A DNA stretch of 10,174 nt from Clostridiales bacterium (GTDB taxonomy: Bacteria > Bacillota > Clostridia > Christensenellales > UMGS416): the NCBI GenBank assembly GCA_012515725.1, contig JAAYXU010000237.1:1-10174 (forward strand). Direction: 5' to 3'. Below the pieces are notes generated by a model. The model had not been told where the DNA came from, did not search any database, and worked only from the letters and a program-made list of their open reading frames with translations. Shown here one piece after another: positions 1-5,812 of the stretch; the stretch's first letter is position 1, and every line of letters begins with the position of its first letter. The translations under genes were made by a program, and so were the position numbers.

Positions 1-372
1 AAGGCGTTTCACCTGCCTCGCGATCTGCGGTTCGTCGAGGCGGCCGCCCCCTATCTGGGGATGGACATCGGCGGACACACGCGCGAGACGATCGGGCATA
101 CCGTTATGCACGCCCGGGAGGGATACGACGGCATCATACAGCTGTATCCGCTGGGCTGCATGCCCGAGATCGTGGCCCAGAGCATACTGCCGCGCGTGAT
201 AGACGATATGGATATACCTGTGCTGACGCTCATATACGACGAATTCACCGGCGAAGCCGGATACATCACGCGGCTGGAGGCATTTCTCGATCTGCTGTTG
301 CAGCGCCGCGCAGGCGGCGCGGGCGTTCCCGATACCGCCGCGTGCATTAAAGAGTGCGGAGGAGCGCTATGA
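1..372 (+). CDS. 2-hydroxyacyl-CoA dehydratase-family protein (COG3580/DUF2229-like), C-terminal fragment
   Basis: The reading frame is open from base 1 to the TGA at 370-372, so the window holds only the last 123 residues. The fragment carries family hallmarks: a GGHT turn, DGIIQLYPLGCMPEIVAQSILP with its conserved Cys, and DEFTGEAGYITRLEAFLDLL near the end. These match the C-terminal part of HgdB-like 2-hydroxyacyl-CoA dehydratase/activase-related proteins. In characterised relatives such proteins bind an iron-sulfur cluster and work with an ATP-driven activase in radical dehydration or reduction of acyl-CoA thioesters in the cytoplasm. The next gene is exactly such an activase and overlaps this stop by ATGA, so the two are translationally coupled. 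The substrate cannot be read from the fragment. The N-terminal part, and whether it is itself fused to an activase domain, lie outside the window. Confidence 0.85.
   Translation, partial: KAFHLPRDLRFVEAAAPYLGMDIGGHTRETIGHTVMHAREGYDGIIQLYPLGCMPEIVAQSILPRVIDDMDIPVLTLIYDEFTGEAGYITRLEAFLDLLLQRRAGGAGVPDTAACIKECGGAL
358..364 (+). promoter_or_regulatory. Ribosome binding site of the activase gene
   Basis: GGAGGAG lies 4 nt before ATG 369, inside the end of the upstream coding region. It favours ATG 369 over the in-frame GTG at 354, which would sit upstream of the site. Confidence 0.7.
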
Positions 373-1379
373 CGCGGTGTTTTTTGGGCGTAGACGTGGG
401 CTCTGTGAGCACCAATCTCGTCGTGACCGACGAGGAAGGGCGTCTCCTTCATAAGATTTATCTCAAGACCGAGGGGCAGCCCATAAGGGCGCTGCGCCGC
501 TCTATGGAAGCGCTTCGCGAGGAAGCGGAGCTTCCGGCGCTGCGCGTCGCGGGTGTTGGCGCGACGGGCAGCGGCAGGCAGCTTGCCGGAACGCTGCTGG
601 AGGCAGACCTAATAAAAAACGAAATAACCGCCCACGCGGTGGCGGCGCGCCACTGCGTGCCCGACGCGCGCAGCGTCATCGAGATCGGCGGACAGGACTC
701 CAAGCTCATACTCATGGAAAATGGCGTCGTGCGGGACTTCGCGATGAACACAGTCTGCGCTGCCGGGACCGGCTCCTTTCTCGACCGGCAGGCGGCCCGC
801 CTGAACGTGCCCATAGAGGAGCTGGGAACGCTGGCGCTCTCGTCGGTCCATCCGGTGTCGATCGCCGGGCGGTGCGCGGTATTCGCGGAGTCCGACATGA
901 TACACAAGCAGCAAACCGGGCACTCGACTCCCGACATCGTGGCGGGCCTGTGCGCGGCGCTGGCCCGCAACTATATGAACAACCTGGCCAAAGGCAAGCG
1001 CGTGCTGCCGCCGGTCGTATTTCAGGGGGGCGTAGCCGCAAACAGGGGCATGGTCGAGGCGTTCAGGCGGGAACTGGGCCATCCGGTCCTCGTGCCCGAG
1101 CACTACGACATGATGGGCGCGCTGGGCGTGGCGCTGCTGGCCCGCCATGAATGGAAGCAGACCGGGCGCGACACCCGGTTCGCGGGATTTAACTGGACCG
1201 ACCACCAATATGAAACCCACAGCATGGAGTGCGACGGCTGCGAGAATCGCTGCGAGATAGCGCGCATCGACCGGGACGGCGCTCCGGCCGCGTACTGGGG
1301 CGGCCGCTGCGGACGCTGGGAGGGGCGTATAGATCAGGAGTCCTCCAAGCGCGCGGCAGGTGTACTCTCGCCGGGCTGA
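369..1379 (+). CDS. Acyl-CoA dehydratase activase (BcrAD/BadFG/HgdC ATPase family)
   Basis: A 336-residue ASKHA-fold (acetate and sugar kinase/Hsc70/actin) ATPase. Visible motifs are the phosphate-1 loop GVDVGSVSTN (7-16), GATGSGR (64-70), EIGGQDSK (105-112), NTVCAAGTGSF (127-137), GRCAVFAESD (167-176), FQGGVAANRG (218-227) and a C-terminal DMMGALGVAL helix. C130 and C169 match the two cysteines per subunit that hold the single [4Fe-4S] cluster at the dimer interface in HgdC-type activases. The family uses ATP hydrolysis to inject one low-potential electron into a partner 2-hydroxyacyl-CoA dehydratase. The likely partner or paralogue is the overlapping gene upstream. The protein is longer than classic HgdC (about 260 residues) because of a tail with a second Cys cluster (C288, C291, C295, C314), seen in long-form members and possibly a metal site. 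ATG 369 is chosen over GTG 354 because GGAGGAG directly precedes it. Confidence 0.93.
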   Translation: MTRCFLGVDVGSVSTNLVVTDEEGRLLHKIYLKTEGQPIRALRRSMEALREEAELPALRVAGVGATGSGRQLAGTLLEADLIKNEITAHAVAARHCVPDARSVIEIGGQDSKLILMENGVVRDFAMNTVCAAGTGSFLDRQAARLNVPIEELGTLALSSVHPVSIAGRCAVFAESDMIHKQQTGHSTPDIVAGLCAALARNYMNNLAKGKRVLPPVVFQGGVAANRGMVEAFRRELGHPVLVPEHYDMMGALGVALLARHEWKQTGRDTRFAGFNWTDHQYETHSMECDGCENRCEIARIDRDGAPAAYWGGRCGRWEGRIDQESSKRAAGVLSPG

Positions 1380-1439
1380 AAAGTCGATCATCCTTTTATA
1401 ATCAATCAAGATTTTAACACGCGTTGCGCCGCCGACTCG

Positions 1440-1468
1440 TTTCTATTAGCCTCATTCTATGGTATAAT
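1440..1468 (+). promoter_or_regulatory. Sigma-A-type promoter with extended -10, upstream of the five-gene operon
   Basis: A perfect TATAAT occupies 1463-1468 and is preceded by TGG (1460-1462), giving an extended -10. With 17-bp spacing the -35 position is TTTCTA (1440-1445), a weak match, as is common for extended -10 promoters. Transcription is predicted to start near 1475. The in-frame ATG at 1467 overlaps the -10 hexamer, so it would not be in this transcript. Confidence 0.75.
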
Positions 1469-1490
1469 GTGGCGGGTACGAATCAGATTG

Positions 1491-1497
1491 AAGGAGG
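1491..1497 (+). promoter_or_regulatory. Ribosome binding site deciding the isomerase start
   Basis: AAGGAGG ends 8 nt before ATG 1506. It selects this start over the in-frame ATG 1467, which overlaps the promoter. Confidence 0.9.
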
Positions 1498-1505
1498 GTT
1501 TCGAG

Positions 1506-2276
1506 ATGTCCAAATATCAGTTTGCGCTGGAGCTGTATTCGGTCCGCAACGAGCTAAAGTCCGATCTGCGGGGAACGCTCAAGGCCGTAGCCGCGATGGG
1601 CTACGAGGGAGTGGAGTTCGCGGGCGGATTCGCGCACTCCGCGCAGGAGACCGCCGACGCGCTGCGGGAGGCCGGGCTCATATGCTGCGGGTGGCATACG
1701 CCGTGGAGCGCGGTGTCGGACGCGCAGTTCGAGGCTACCGTGGCCTACAACAAAGCAGTGGGCAACACGCGCATCATGATACCCGGCCTGCCGGGGGAGC
1801 TTACGGGCTCGCTGGCGGGCTGGCAGCAGGCCGCCTCGCAGTTTAACGCGCTGTCGGCCCGGCTGCGGGAGCGGGGCATGACTATCGGTTACCACAACCA
1901 TCATTCGGAGTTCGCGCCCATCGATGGCGTGGTTCCTTACTACTACTTCTTCGACCGCACCGATCCCTCGGTAACCGTACAGATCGACAACGGCAACGCG
2001 ATGAGCGGCGGCGCGGACGTGATGGAGATAATGAACCGCTATCCGGGCCGGTTCGATTTGGTGCATCTCAAGCCCTATTCCCGCCGGGACGGATTCGCTA
2101 CGATGATCGGCGAGGACGACGTGCCCTGGGCGGAGTTTATGGCCTTCTGCCGTACGCGCGGCAATACCGCCTGGTACATCGTCGAGTACGAGTGTGAAAC
2201 GCTTTACACGCCGCTCGACGGCGTCGACCGATGCCTGAAGGCGCTGCGCCGGATGGAATCAGACGGCGTCATTTGA
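1506..2276 (+). CDS. Sugar phosphate isomerase/epimerase-like TIM barrel protein
   Basis: A 256-residue cytoplasmic protein of the xylose isomerase-like TIM barrel/AP endonuclease family 2 superfamily, which includes IolE, IolI and related sugar epimerases. It starts with the usual strand 1 (ALELYSVRNEL, 7-17), then GYEGVEF (32-38) and CGWHTPW (61-67). Metal-site candidates typical of the family are in YHNHHSEF (129-136), QIDNGNA (159-165, D161), LVHLKPY (185-191, H187) and IVEYE (225-229). A divalent metal-dependent isomerase, epimerase or dehydratase acting on a sugar or inositol derivative is likely, but the substrate cannot be told. It is the first gene after an extended -10 promoter, and its stop overlaps the next reading frame. 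ATG 1506 has AAGGAGG 8 nt upstream. The longer frame from 1467 is rejected because that ATG lies in the -10 box. Confidence 0.88.
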   Translation: MSKYQFALELYSVRNELKSDLRGTLKAVAAMGYEGVEFAGGFAHSAQETADALREAGLICCGWHTPWSAVSDAQFEATVAYNKAVGNTRIMIPGLPGELTGSLAGWQQAASQFNALSARLRERGMTIGYHNHHSEFAPIDGVVPYYYFFDRTDPSVTVQIDNGNAMSGGADVMEIMNRYPGRFDLVHLKPYSRRDGFATMIGEDDVPWAEFMAFCRTRGNTAWYIVEYECETLYTPLDGVDRCLKALRRMESDGVI

Positions 2277-3352
2277 GCCGCGCGGGCTTTGCCGAATTGA
2301 CCTGGAACGCGGCAACGCGTCCCGGCCTGTTTTCGCGAGTCGCGGGAACGGCTGCGCTCGCGGCCGTGCTGGCGCTTTTTATGGGCTGCGCGCCCAAACC
2401 CGTCTCGCGCGCGGGCTTCTTTTTCGGCACGGTCATAGAGGTGACGGTAAGCGGCTCGGGCTCCGCGGCCGGAGAGGCCGCACTCGACGCGGTTTTTTCG
2501 CGTTTCGAGGAGCTGGAGCAGCGGCTGTCAGCGACCGTGGCGGGTAGCGATGTGGATCGACTGGGCGACGGGGCGGGCGAAGCGGTGGCCGTGTCGGACG
2601 ACGCGCTGCGCGTCCTGTCCCGCGCTTATTATTTCGCCGAGCTGACGGGCGGGGCATTTGACCCGACCATAGGCCCGCTCGTCGCCCTGTGGGGCATCGG
2701 AAGCGATGGCGCGCGGGTTCCCTCGGACGAGGAAATCACGGCCGCGCGGGCGCTGGTGGACTACCGGAGGGCCTCGGTCGACGAGGCGGCGGGCACGGCG
2801 ACGCTGTCCGCCGGGCAGCGGGCGGATCTGGGCGGCATCGCGAAGGGCTACGCCGCTGATGAAGCAGGCCGGATACTTAATGAGGCGGGCATAGGACACG
2901 CTCTTGTCAATCTGGGCGGCAATATCCTCACACTGGGCGGACGGCCCGAGGGCGGCCCGTGGCGAATCGGGTTGCAGGATCCCTTCGGCGAGCGCGGAGA
3001 TTATATCGGCGTACTGGAAATAACCGACGGCACCGCGGTCACATCGGGCGCGTACGAGCGGTATTTCGAGAAGGACGGCGTCCGCTACCACCATCTGCTC
3101 GACCCGTCCACCGGGTATCCCGCGCGCAGCGGGCTGGTCAGCGTGACGATCGTCGCTCCGTCGTCGACCGACGCGGATGCTCTGTCCACGGCGGCGTTCA
3201 TACTTGGGCCCGAGGAAGGAATCGCTCTTGTCGAGAGCCTCGCTCAGACCGGGGCGATATTCGTGACCGAAGACAGGCGGGTCATCGTCACCGTCAACCT
3301 CGCGGAAAGTTTCAAGCTGACCGATGATACTTACACGCTTCAAAAAAGGTGA
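2231..3352 (+). CDS. apbE: FAD:protein FMN transferase (ApbE family), predicted lipoprotein
   Basis: ApbE proteins covalently attach FMN from FAD to a Thr/Ser of target redox proteins outside the cytoplasmic membrane. Numbered from ATG 2231 (373 residues), there is a hydrophobic signal segment (about 38-52) ending in a lipobox-like LFMGC with the candidate lipidated Cys at 53. Family motifs follow: FFFGTVIEV (63-71), ADLGGIAKGYA (198-208), NLGGN (227-231), HHLLDPSTGYPA (287-298) and the metal-binding DADALST (314-320). The start is uncertain. ATG 2231 overlaps the previous gene by 46 nt and has no clear Shine-Dalgarno. TTG 2273 would make a TTGA overlap with the upstream stop, and TTG 2297 would give a more ordinary 31-residue signal through the Cys. 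No target motif of the S/T-G-A-S/T-x-S/T type with an FMN-binding domain is seen among neighbours, so its substrates are probably encoded elsewhere. Confidence 0.93.
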   Translation: MPEGAAPDGIRRRHLSRAGFAELTWNAATRPGLFSRVAGTAALAAVLALFMGCAPKPVSRAGFFFGTVIEVTVSGSGSAAGEAALDAVFSRFEELEQRLSATVAGSDVDRLGDGAGEAVAVSDDALRVLSRAYYFAELTGGAFDPTIGPLVALWGIGSDGARVPSDEEITAARALVDYRRASVDEAAGTATLSAGQRADLGGIAKGYAADEAGRILNEAGIGHALVNLGGNILTLGGRPEGGPWRIGLQDPFGERGDYIGVLEITDGTAVTSGAYERYFEKDGVRYHHLLDPSTGYPARSGLVSVTIVAPSSTDADALSTAAFILGPEEGIALVESLAQTGAIFVTEDRRVIVTVNLAESFKLTDDTYTLQKR

Positions 3353-3710
3353 CCTCTTCGTCGCGGTTGTTACCGCGACGCTGCTTCTGGCTGCGGGCGC
3401 GGCCGCGCTCATCGCGCGCGCGGGAGCGGGCGATCCGGTCGCGATAGTTATCGTGGACGGGGCGGCGGTCGATATCATTAATCTTCGGGACGCGCGGGCC
3501 GAGGAGCGGGTCTACGCCTCGGCCTTGGGCACGTGCGCCGTCGCGTTTGAGCCGGGACGCGTCCGCATCGCGGCCGCAGACTGCCCCGATCAGGTATGCG
3601 TTCATACGGGCTGGATTTCCCGGCCCGGTCAGTCGGCTGTCTGCGTACCCGGCCGGGTGGCCGTAGTGGTGCGCGGCGACAGGGCGGAGGTGGACGCAAT
3701 TGTCGGCTGA
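3324..3710 (+). CDS. NusG domain II-containing membrane protein (EetA-like)
   Basis: A 128-residue protein with one N-terminal transmembrane segment (about 11-32) and an extracytoplasmic beta-rich domain. The segment ADCPDQVCVHTGWIS, followed by GQSAVCVPGRV, is the signature of the NusG_II family of small anchored proteins. C87, C92 and C107 are the conserved cysteines, and C71 is extra. Despite its name this family has no known role in transcription. It commonly sits between an ApbE gene and a Gx-family gene, as here, and corresponds to EetA in flavin-based extracellular electron transfer loci. A redox or electron-transfer accessory role is inference. The start overlaps the apbE 3' end by 29 nt and the Shine-Dalgarno is weak (GGAAAG, 3304-3309), so translation probably depends on coupling. 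The stop overlaps the next start. Confidence 0.85.
   Translation: MILTRFKKGDLFVAVVTATLLLAAGAAALIARAGAGDPVAIVIVDGAAVDIINLRDARAEERVYASALGTCAVAFEPGRVRIAAADCPDQVCVHTGWISRPGQSAVCVPGRVAVVVRGDRAEVDAIVG
3686..3693 (+). promoter_or_regulatory. Ribosome binding site for a TTG start
   Basis: GGAGGTGG, a strong Shine-Dalgarno, ends 6 nt before TTG 3700. It supports this non-ATG start inside the end of the preceding gene. The first in-frame ATG is 17 codons downstream and would cut into transmembrane segment 1. Confidence 0.85.
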
Positions 3711-4224
3711 AGCCCAGGGACAGACCGCGCGGCTGACGCGGCTGGCGCTCATGACCGCCGCGGCGCTCGCGCTGCATGTGGCTGAGTCCTGGTTTCCGGT
3801 GGCTCTGCCGGGCGTGCCGGGCGTCAAGCTGGGGCTTGCCAACAGCGTCACGCTGCTGACGATGCTGCTCATAGGCCCGCGCGACGCGCTCGCCGTGGCA
3901 GTGCTGCGGGTGTCGCTTGGGTCGCTGCTGGGCGGGGGCGCGATGGGATTTGCGTTCAGCATCGCGGGCGCGCTTTTAAGCTGGGCCGCGATGGCGGGGC
4001 TGCGGGCGCTCTTTCGCGAGGGAATCCATACCGTCAGCGTCAGCGTCGCGGGCGCACTGGCCCACAACGCCGGTCAGCTCGCGGTCGCCGTCATTTTCAG
4101 CGGATGGTATGTCTTTTCCTATTTTCCGGCGCTGCTTGTGTCGGCCGTGGCGACCGGCGCGGCCGTAGGGGTATGCGTCGGACTCGTCCGCCGTCCCCTC
4201 GAGCGGGCGCGGCGGGCGCAATAA
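3700..4224 (+). CDS. Gx transporter family/heptaprenyl diphosphate synthase component I-like membrane protein (EetB-like)
   Basis: A 174-residue integral membrane protein with about six hydrophobic segments (near 14-35, 44-59, 64-82, 85-105, 115-135 and 138-162). Recognisable family features are GVPGVKLGLANSVTLL (38-53), the glycine-rich GSLLGGGAMGF (74-84) and HNAGQL (122-127). Databases name the family heptaprenyl diphosphate synthase component I or Gx transporter. Its fold resembles small-molecule S-component-like transporters, and in ApbE-linked clusters it corresponds to EetB. No HepT-like prenyl synthase partner is present here, so a direct role in quinone side-chain synthesis is not supported locally. 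A role in membrane redox or flavin/quinone handling together with the two genes upstream is inferred. It begins with TTG at 3700, 11 nt inside the previous gene, after a strong GGAGGTGG. The C-terminus is Arg-rich and probably cytoplasmic. Confidence 0.87.
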   Translation: MSAEAQGQTARLTRLALMTAAALALHVAESWFPVALPGVPGVKLGLANSVTLLTMLLIGPRDALAVAVLRVSLGSLLGGGAMGFAFSIAGALLSWAAMAGLRALFREGIHTVSVSVAGALAHNAGQLAVAVIFSGWYVFSYFPALLVSAVATGAAVGVCVGLVRRPLERARRAQ

Positions 4225-4237
4225 TCATGAGCATGAT
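4224..4237 (+). repeat. Short inverted repeat between membrane protein and SIS genes
   Basis: ATCATG (4224-4229) and CATGAT (4232-4237) form a perfect 6-bp inverted repeat with a 2-base centre, straddling the stop of the upstream gene. It could be an operator or a processing site, but chance is possible at this length. Confidence 0.35.
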
Positions 4238-4243
4238 ATGAGC

Positions 4244-4250
4244 GGGAGGA
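4244..4250 (+). promoter_or_regulatory. Ribosome binding site deciding the SIS gene start
   Basis: GGGAGGA ends 8 nt before ATG 4259. An in-frame ATG at 4238 lies upstream of this site and lacks its own, so 4259 is preferred. Confidence 0.85.
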
Positions 4251-4258
4251 AGCAACGC

Positions 4259-5302
4259 ATGAGCCTGACATGGAACGAAATTTTCGCCCAGTACGACGCG
4301 CTGCGCGCGGTCCGCAGCAGCGTCGGCGCACGCCGCGACGCGCTCGCGCGGTGGATCAAACAGGAATCCAGCAAACCCGCGGTCTATCTGGGCTGCGGCT
4401 CGGGCTACTGCCTGTGCGTCGCGGGAGCGGTCGCGATGCGGATAACAGGCCGCCGCCCCGCCGCCGCGGTAGCCGCAGGGGACGTGCTGCTAAAGGCGGA
4501 GGAGTACGAACCCATGCTGCGGGGAGCGCCGCTCATCGCGCCCTCCCGGTCGGGCGAAACCAGCGAGGTGGTCCGCGCTGTTCGCTTTGCGCGGGAGCGC
4601 TTTGACGCCCGTACGCTTGGAATCATCGCGGCGGAGGATACGCCGCTTGCCGCGCTGTCGGAGCTGACGCTCGCGATGCCCTGGGCCTTCGACCACAGCG
4701 TATGCCAGACCCGAACCGTCAGCTGTCTGTATCTGGCGCTTATGATGCTGGCTGCGTTCGCGGGGGACGACGAGGAGCTGCTACGCGCGCTTGACACGGT
4801 CATCGCGGACGGCGACCGCTTTTTGGGCGCGTACGCCCCCGAGGCCGCCCGACTGGCCCGCCAGCCCTGGGACGAGGTCGTGACGCTCGCGGACGGCGCA
4901 GCCTACGGTCTGGCGATGGAGGGCGCGCTCGCCGTGGTCGAGATCGCCGGGTTGTCGGCAAGCGCCTATCACCTGCTGGACGTGCGTCATGGCCCGATGT
5001 CACGGATCGGGTCCCGGACGCTGGTGGTCGCGCTTACGGACGCGAACCCGGACGGGCTGGCGACCGGGCTCTTACGCGACATAGCGGGGCGCGGCGCGCA
5101 GCTGGTCGTATGCGACGCGGGCCATTTGGTGGATGAAGACTGCGGCGCCGCGCTCTCTATACGGCCGAAGGAGCCGCTGCCCGGCGCGGCGGCCGCGCTG
5201 CAGTTCCTGAATCTGTGCCAGATGCTGGCCTGCCGGAAAGCCGAGGAGCTGGGGCGCGATCCCGACCATCCCGATGGGCTGGATCCGTGGATACGGCTGT
5301 AA
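4259..5302 (+). CDS. Double SIS-domain sugar isomerase/deglycase-like protein
   Basis: A 347-residue cytoplasmic protein with two sugar isomerase (SIS) domains, arranged as in the isomerase half of GlmS, AgaS and FrlB. In domain 1, VYLGCGSGY (42-50) is the nucleating loop and SRSGETSE (96-103) is the classic phosphosugar-binding loop. In domain 2, EGALAVVEIAGLSASAYHLLDVRHGP (221-246) ends in the conserved HGP that follows the catalytic region in GlmS and AgaS. An Arg takes the place of the GlmS Lys before HGP. No glutaminase domain is present, so it is not a full GlmS. A ketose/aldose isomerase, amino-sugar deaminase or fructosamine-type deglycase on a phosphorylated sugar is likely, with unknown substrate. 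It is the last gene of the operon, 34 nt after the membrane protein gene and 17 nt before a strong hairpin. Confidence 0.88.
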   Translation: MSLTWNEIFAQYDALRAVRSSVGARRDALARWIKQESSKPAVYLGCGSGYCLCVAGAVAMRITGRRPAAAVAAGDVLLKAEEYEPMLRGAPLIAPSRSGETSEVVRAVRFARERFDARTLGIIAAEDTPLAALSELTLAMPWAFDHSVCQTRTVSCLYLALMMLAAFAGDDEELLRALDTVIADGDRFLGAYAPEAARLARQPWDEVVTLADGAAYGLAMEGALAVVEIAGLSASAYHLLDVRHGPMSRIGSRTLVVALTDANPDGLATGLLRDIAGRGAQLVVCDAGHLVDEDCGAALSIRPKEPLPGAAAALQFLNLCQMLACRKAEELGRDPDHPDGLDPWIRL

Positions 5303-5319
5303 CATAATATTGATGCAAT

Positions 5320-5349
5320 AAACCCCGCCGGAGTATACCGGCGGGGTTT
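5320..5349. terminator. Bidirectional intrinsic terminator between convergent genes
   Basis: AAACCCCGCCGG (5320-5331) and CCGGCGGGGTTT (5338-5349) form a perfect 12-bp stem around the 6-base loop AGTATA. The arms end in A3/T3, so both strands have a short U-tract (TTT on plus, TTTATT on minus). It lies 17 nt after the plus-strand SIS gene and 19 nt after the minus-strand Asn/Gln-rich gene, so it can serve both. Confidence 0.92.
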
Positions 5350-5368
5350 CGGGTCCGAGCCTGTTTCG

Positions 5369-5638
5369 CTAGCGCTGATTATTCTGCGGGTTGTTGTTAT
5401 TCTGCTGACGATTGCGGTCCTGGTTGCGCAGACGATCCTGATTGCGCTGATCCAGCCGGTTGCAGTCACTGCACTCGTCCAGCCGGTTGCGATCGTCGTT
5501 GCGCAGGTTCTGGTTGCGCTGCTCCTGCTGATTCTGCCGATTCCGGCGATCCTGCTGAGCCTTATTGTTATTGTTCATATTGTTGTTCCAATTGCGCTCA
5601 TTATCCATTTGTATGCTGCCTTTCGTTTCAGAATTCAT
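5369..5638 (-). CDS. Small Asn/Gln/Arg-rich low-complexity protein with central CSDC motif
   Basis: I do not recognise this 89-residue protein. By hand count it contains about 26 Asn, 15 Gln and 15 Arg, roughly 63% of all residues, with Asp making up most of the acidic charge. It has no transmembrane segment or signal peptide. After a short start (MNSETKGSIQMDNER) there is an Asn-rich block (17-25), then an Arg/Gln/Asn stretch with RNQ, NRLD and RNQDR echoes, a central CSDC (56-59) flanked on both sides by NRLD, and an Asn-rich tail. ATG 5638 is chosen because GGAGG lies 6 nt upstream. ATG 5608 is an alternative with a poor site, and the longer frame from 5716 has no site. A coat-like, RNA-binding or condensate-forming role can be imagined but nothing proves it. 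The strong Shine-Dalgarno and a terminator 19 nt past the stop argue that it is real. Confidence 0.7.
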   Translation of the reverse strand: MNSETKGSIQMDNERNWNNNMNNNNKAQQDRRNRQNQQEQRNQNLRNDDRNRLDECSDCNRLDQRNQDRLRNQDRNRQQNNNNPQNNQR

Positions 5639-5644
5639 GGACGT

Positions 5645-5649
5645 CCTCC
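5645..5649 (-). promoter_or_regulatory. Ribosome binding site of the Asn/Gln-rich gene
   Basis: On the minus strand GGAGG ends 6 nt before ATG 5638. A TATTAT hexamer (5660-5665) just upstream could be a -10 box, but no fitting -35 was found, so I do not list a promoter. Confidence 0.75.
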
Positions 5650-5812
5650 GAAACGCCAGATAATATTGTCCCGTCGGGCCGCCCTTTCCCGCCTGCAAGC
5701 GACAGGTTCCTGCCAAACCTATTTTGCGCGAGAAAAAAAAAATTATGTTTGAAAAAAACGGAAGAGGCGCGAAAAAATGATTCGGAAATGCGGCTTGCGC
5801 TCAAATTACGAA
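5650..5812. other. Non-coding gap with three A/T homopolymer tracts
   Basis: No convincing gene lies between the Asn/Gln-rich gene and the ABC exporter. The plus strand shows A10 (5733-5742), A7 (5752-5758) and A6 (5772-5777), which are T-tracts in the sense of the ABC operon ending at 5813. A weak imperfect hairpin, ATTCG with CGAAT on the minus strand (about 5781-5815) with an inner GCG/CGC pair, precedes the first T6. Together this may act as the ABC operon's terminator region or as an UP-like or curved element for the small downstream gene. Neither reading is firm. Confidence 0.4.

Noticed and set aside
1397..1402. A second TATAAT upstream of the isomerase gene
   Set aside because: There is no acceptable -35 at 16-18 bp (GGCTGA at the expected place) and no extended -10 TG. 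The element at 1463 is much better.
2094..2106. DGFATM in the isomerase as a possible FMN attachment site for ApbE
   Set aside because: The pattern does not fit the S/T-G-A-T-x-T type well. The protein is a cytoplasmic TIM barrel with no FMN-binding domain, so ApbE could not reach it.
2528..3478. A 316-codon minus-strand open frame across apbE and the NusG-II gene
   Set aside because: It overlaps two well-supported plus-strand genes and its translation is low-complexity Arg/Ala/Gly-rich with no motif.
3324..3710. Reading the NusG-II protein as a transcription elongation factor
   Set aside because: It has no NGN or KOW domain, is membrane-anchored, and shows the Cys-containing signature of the small NusG_II-only proteins linked to ApbE.
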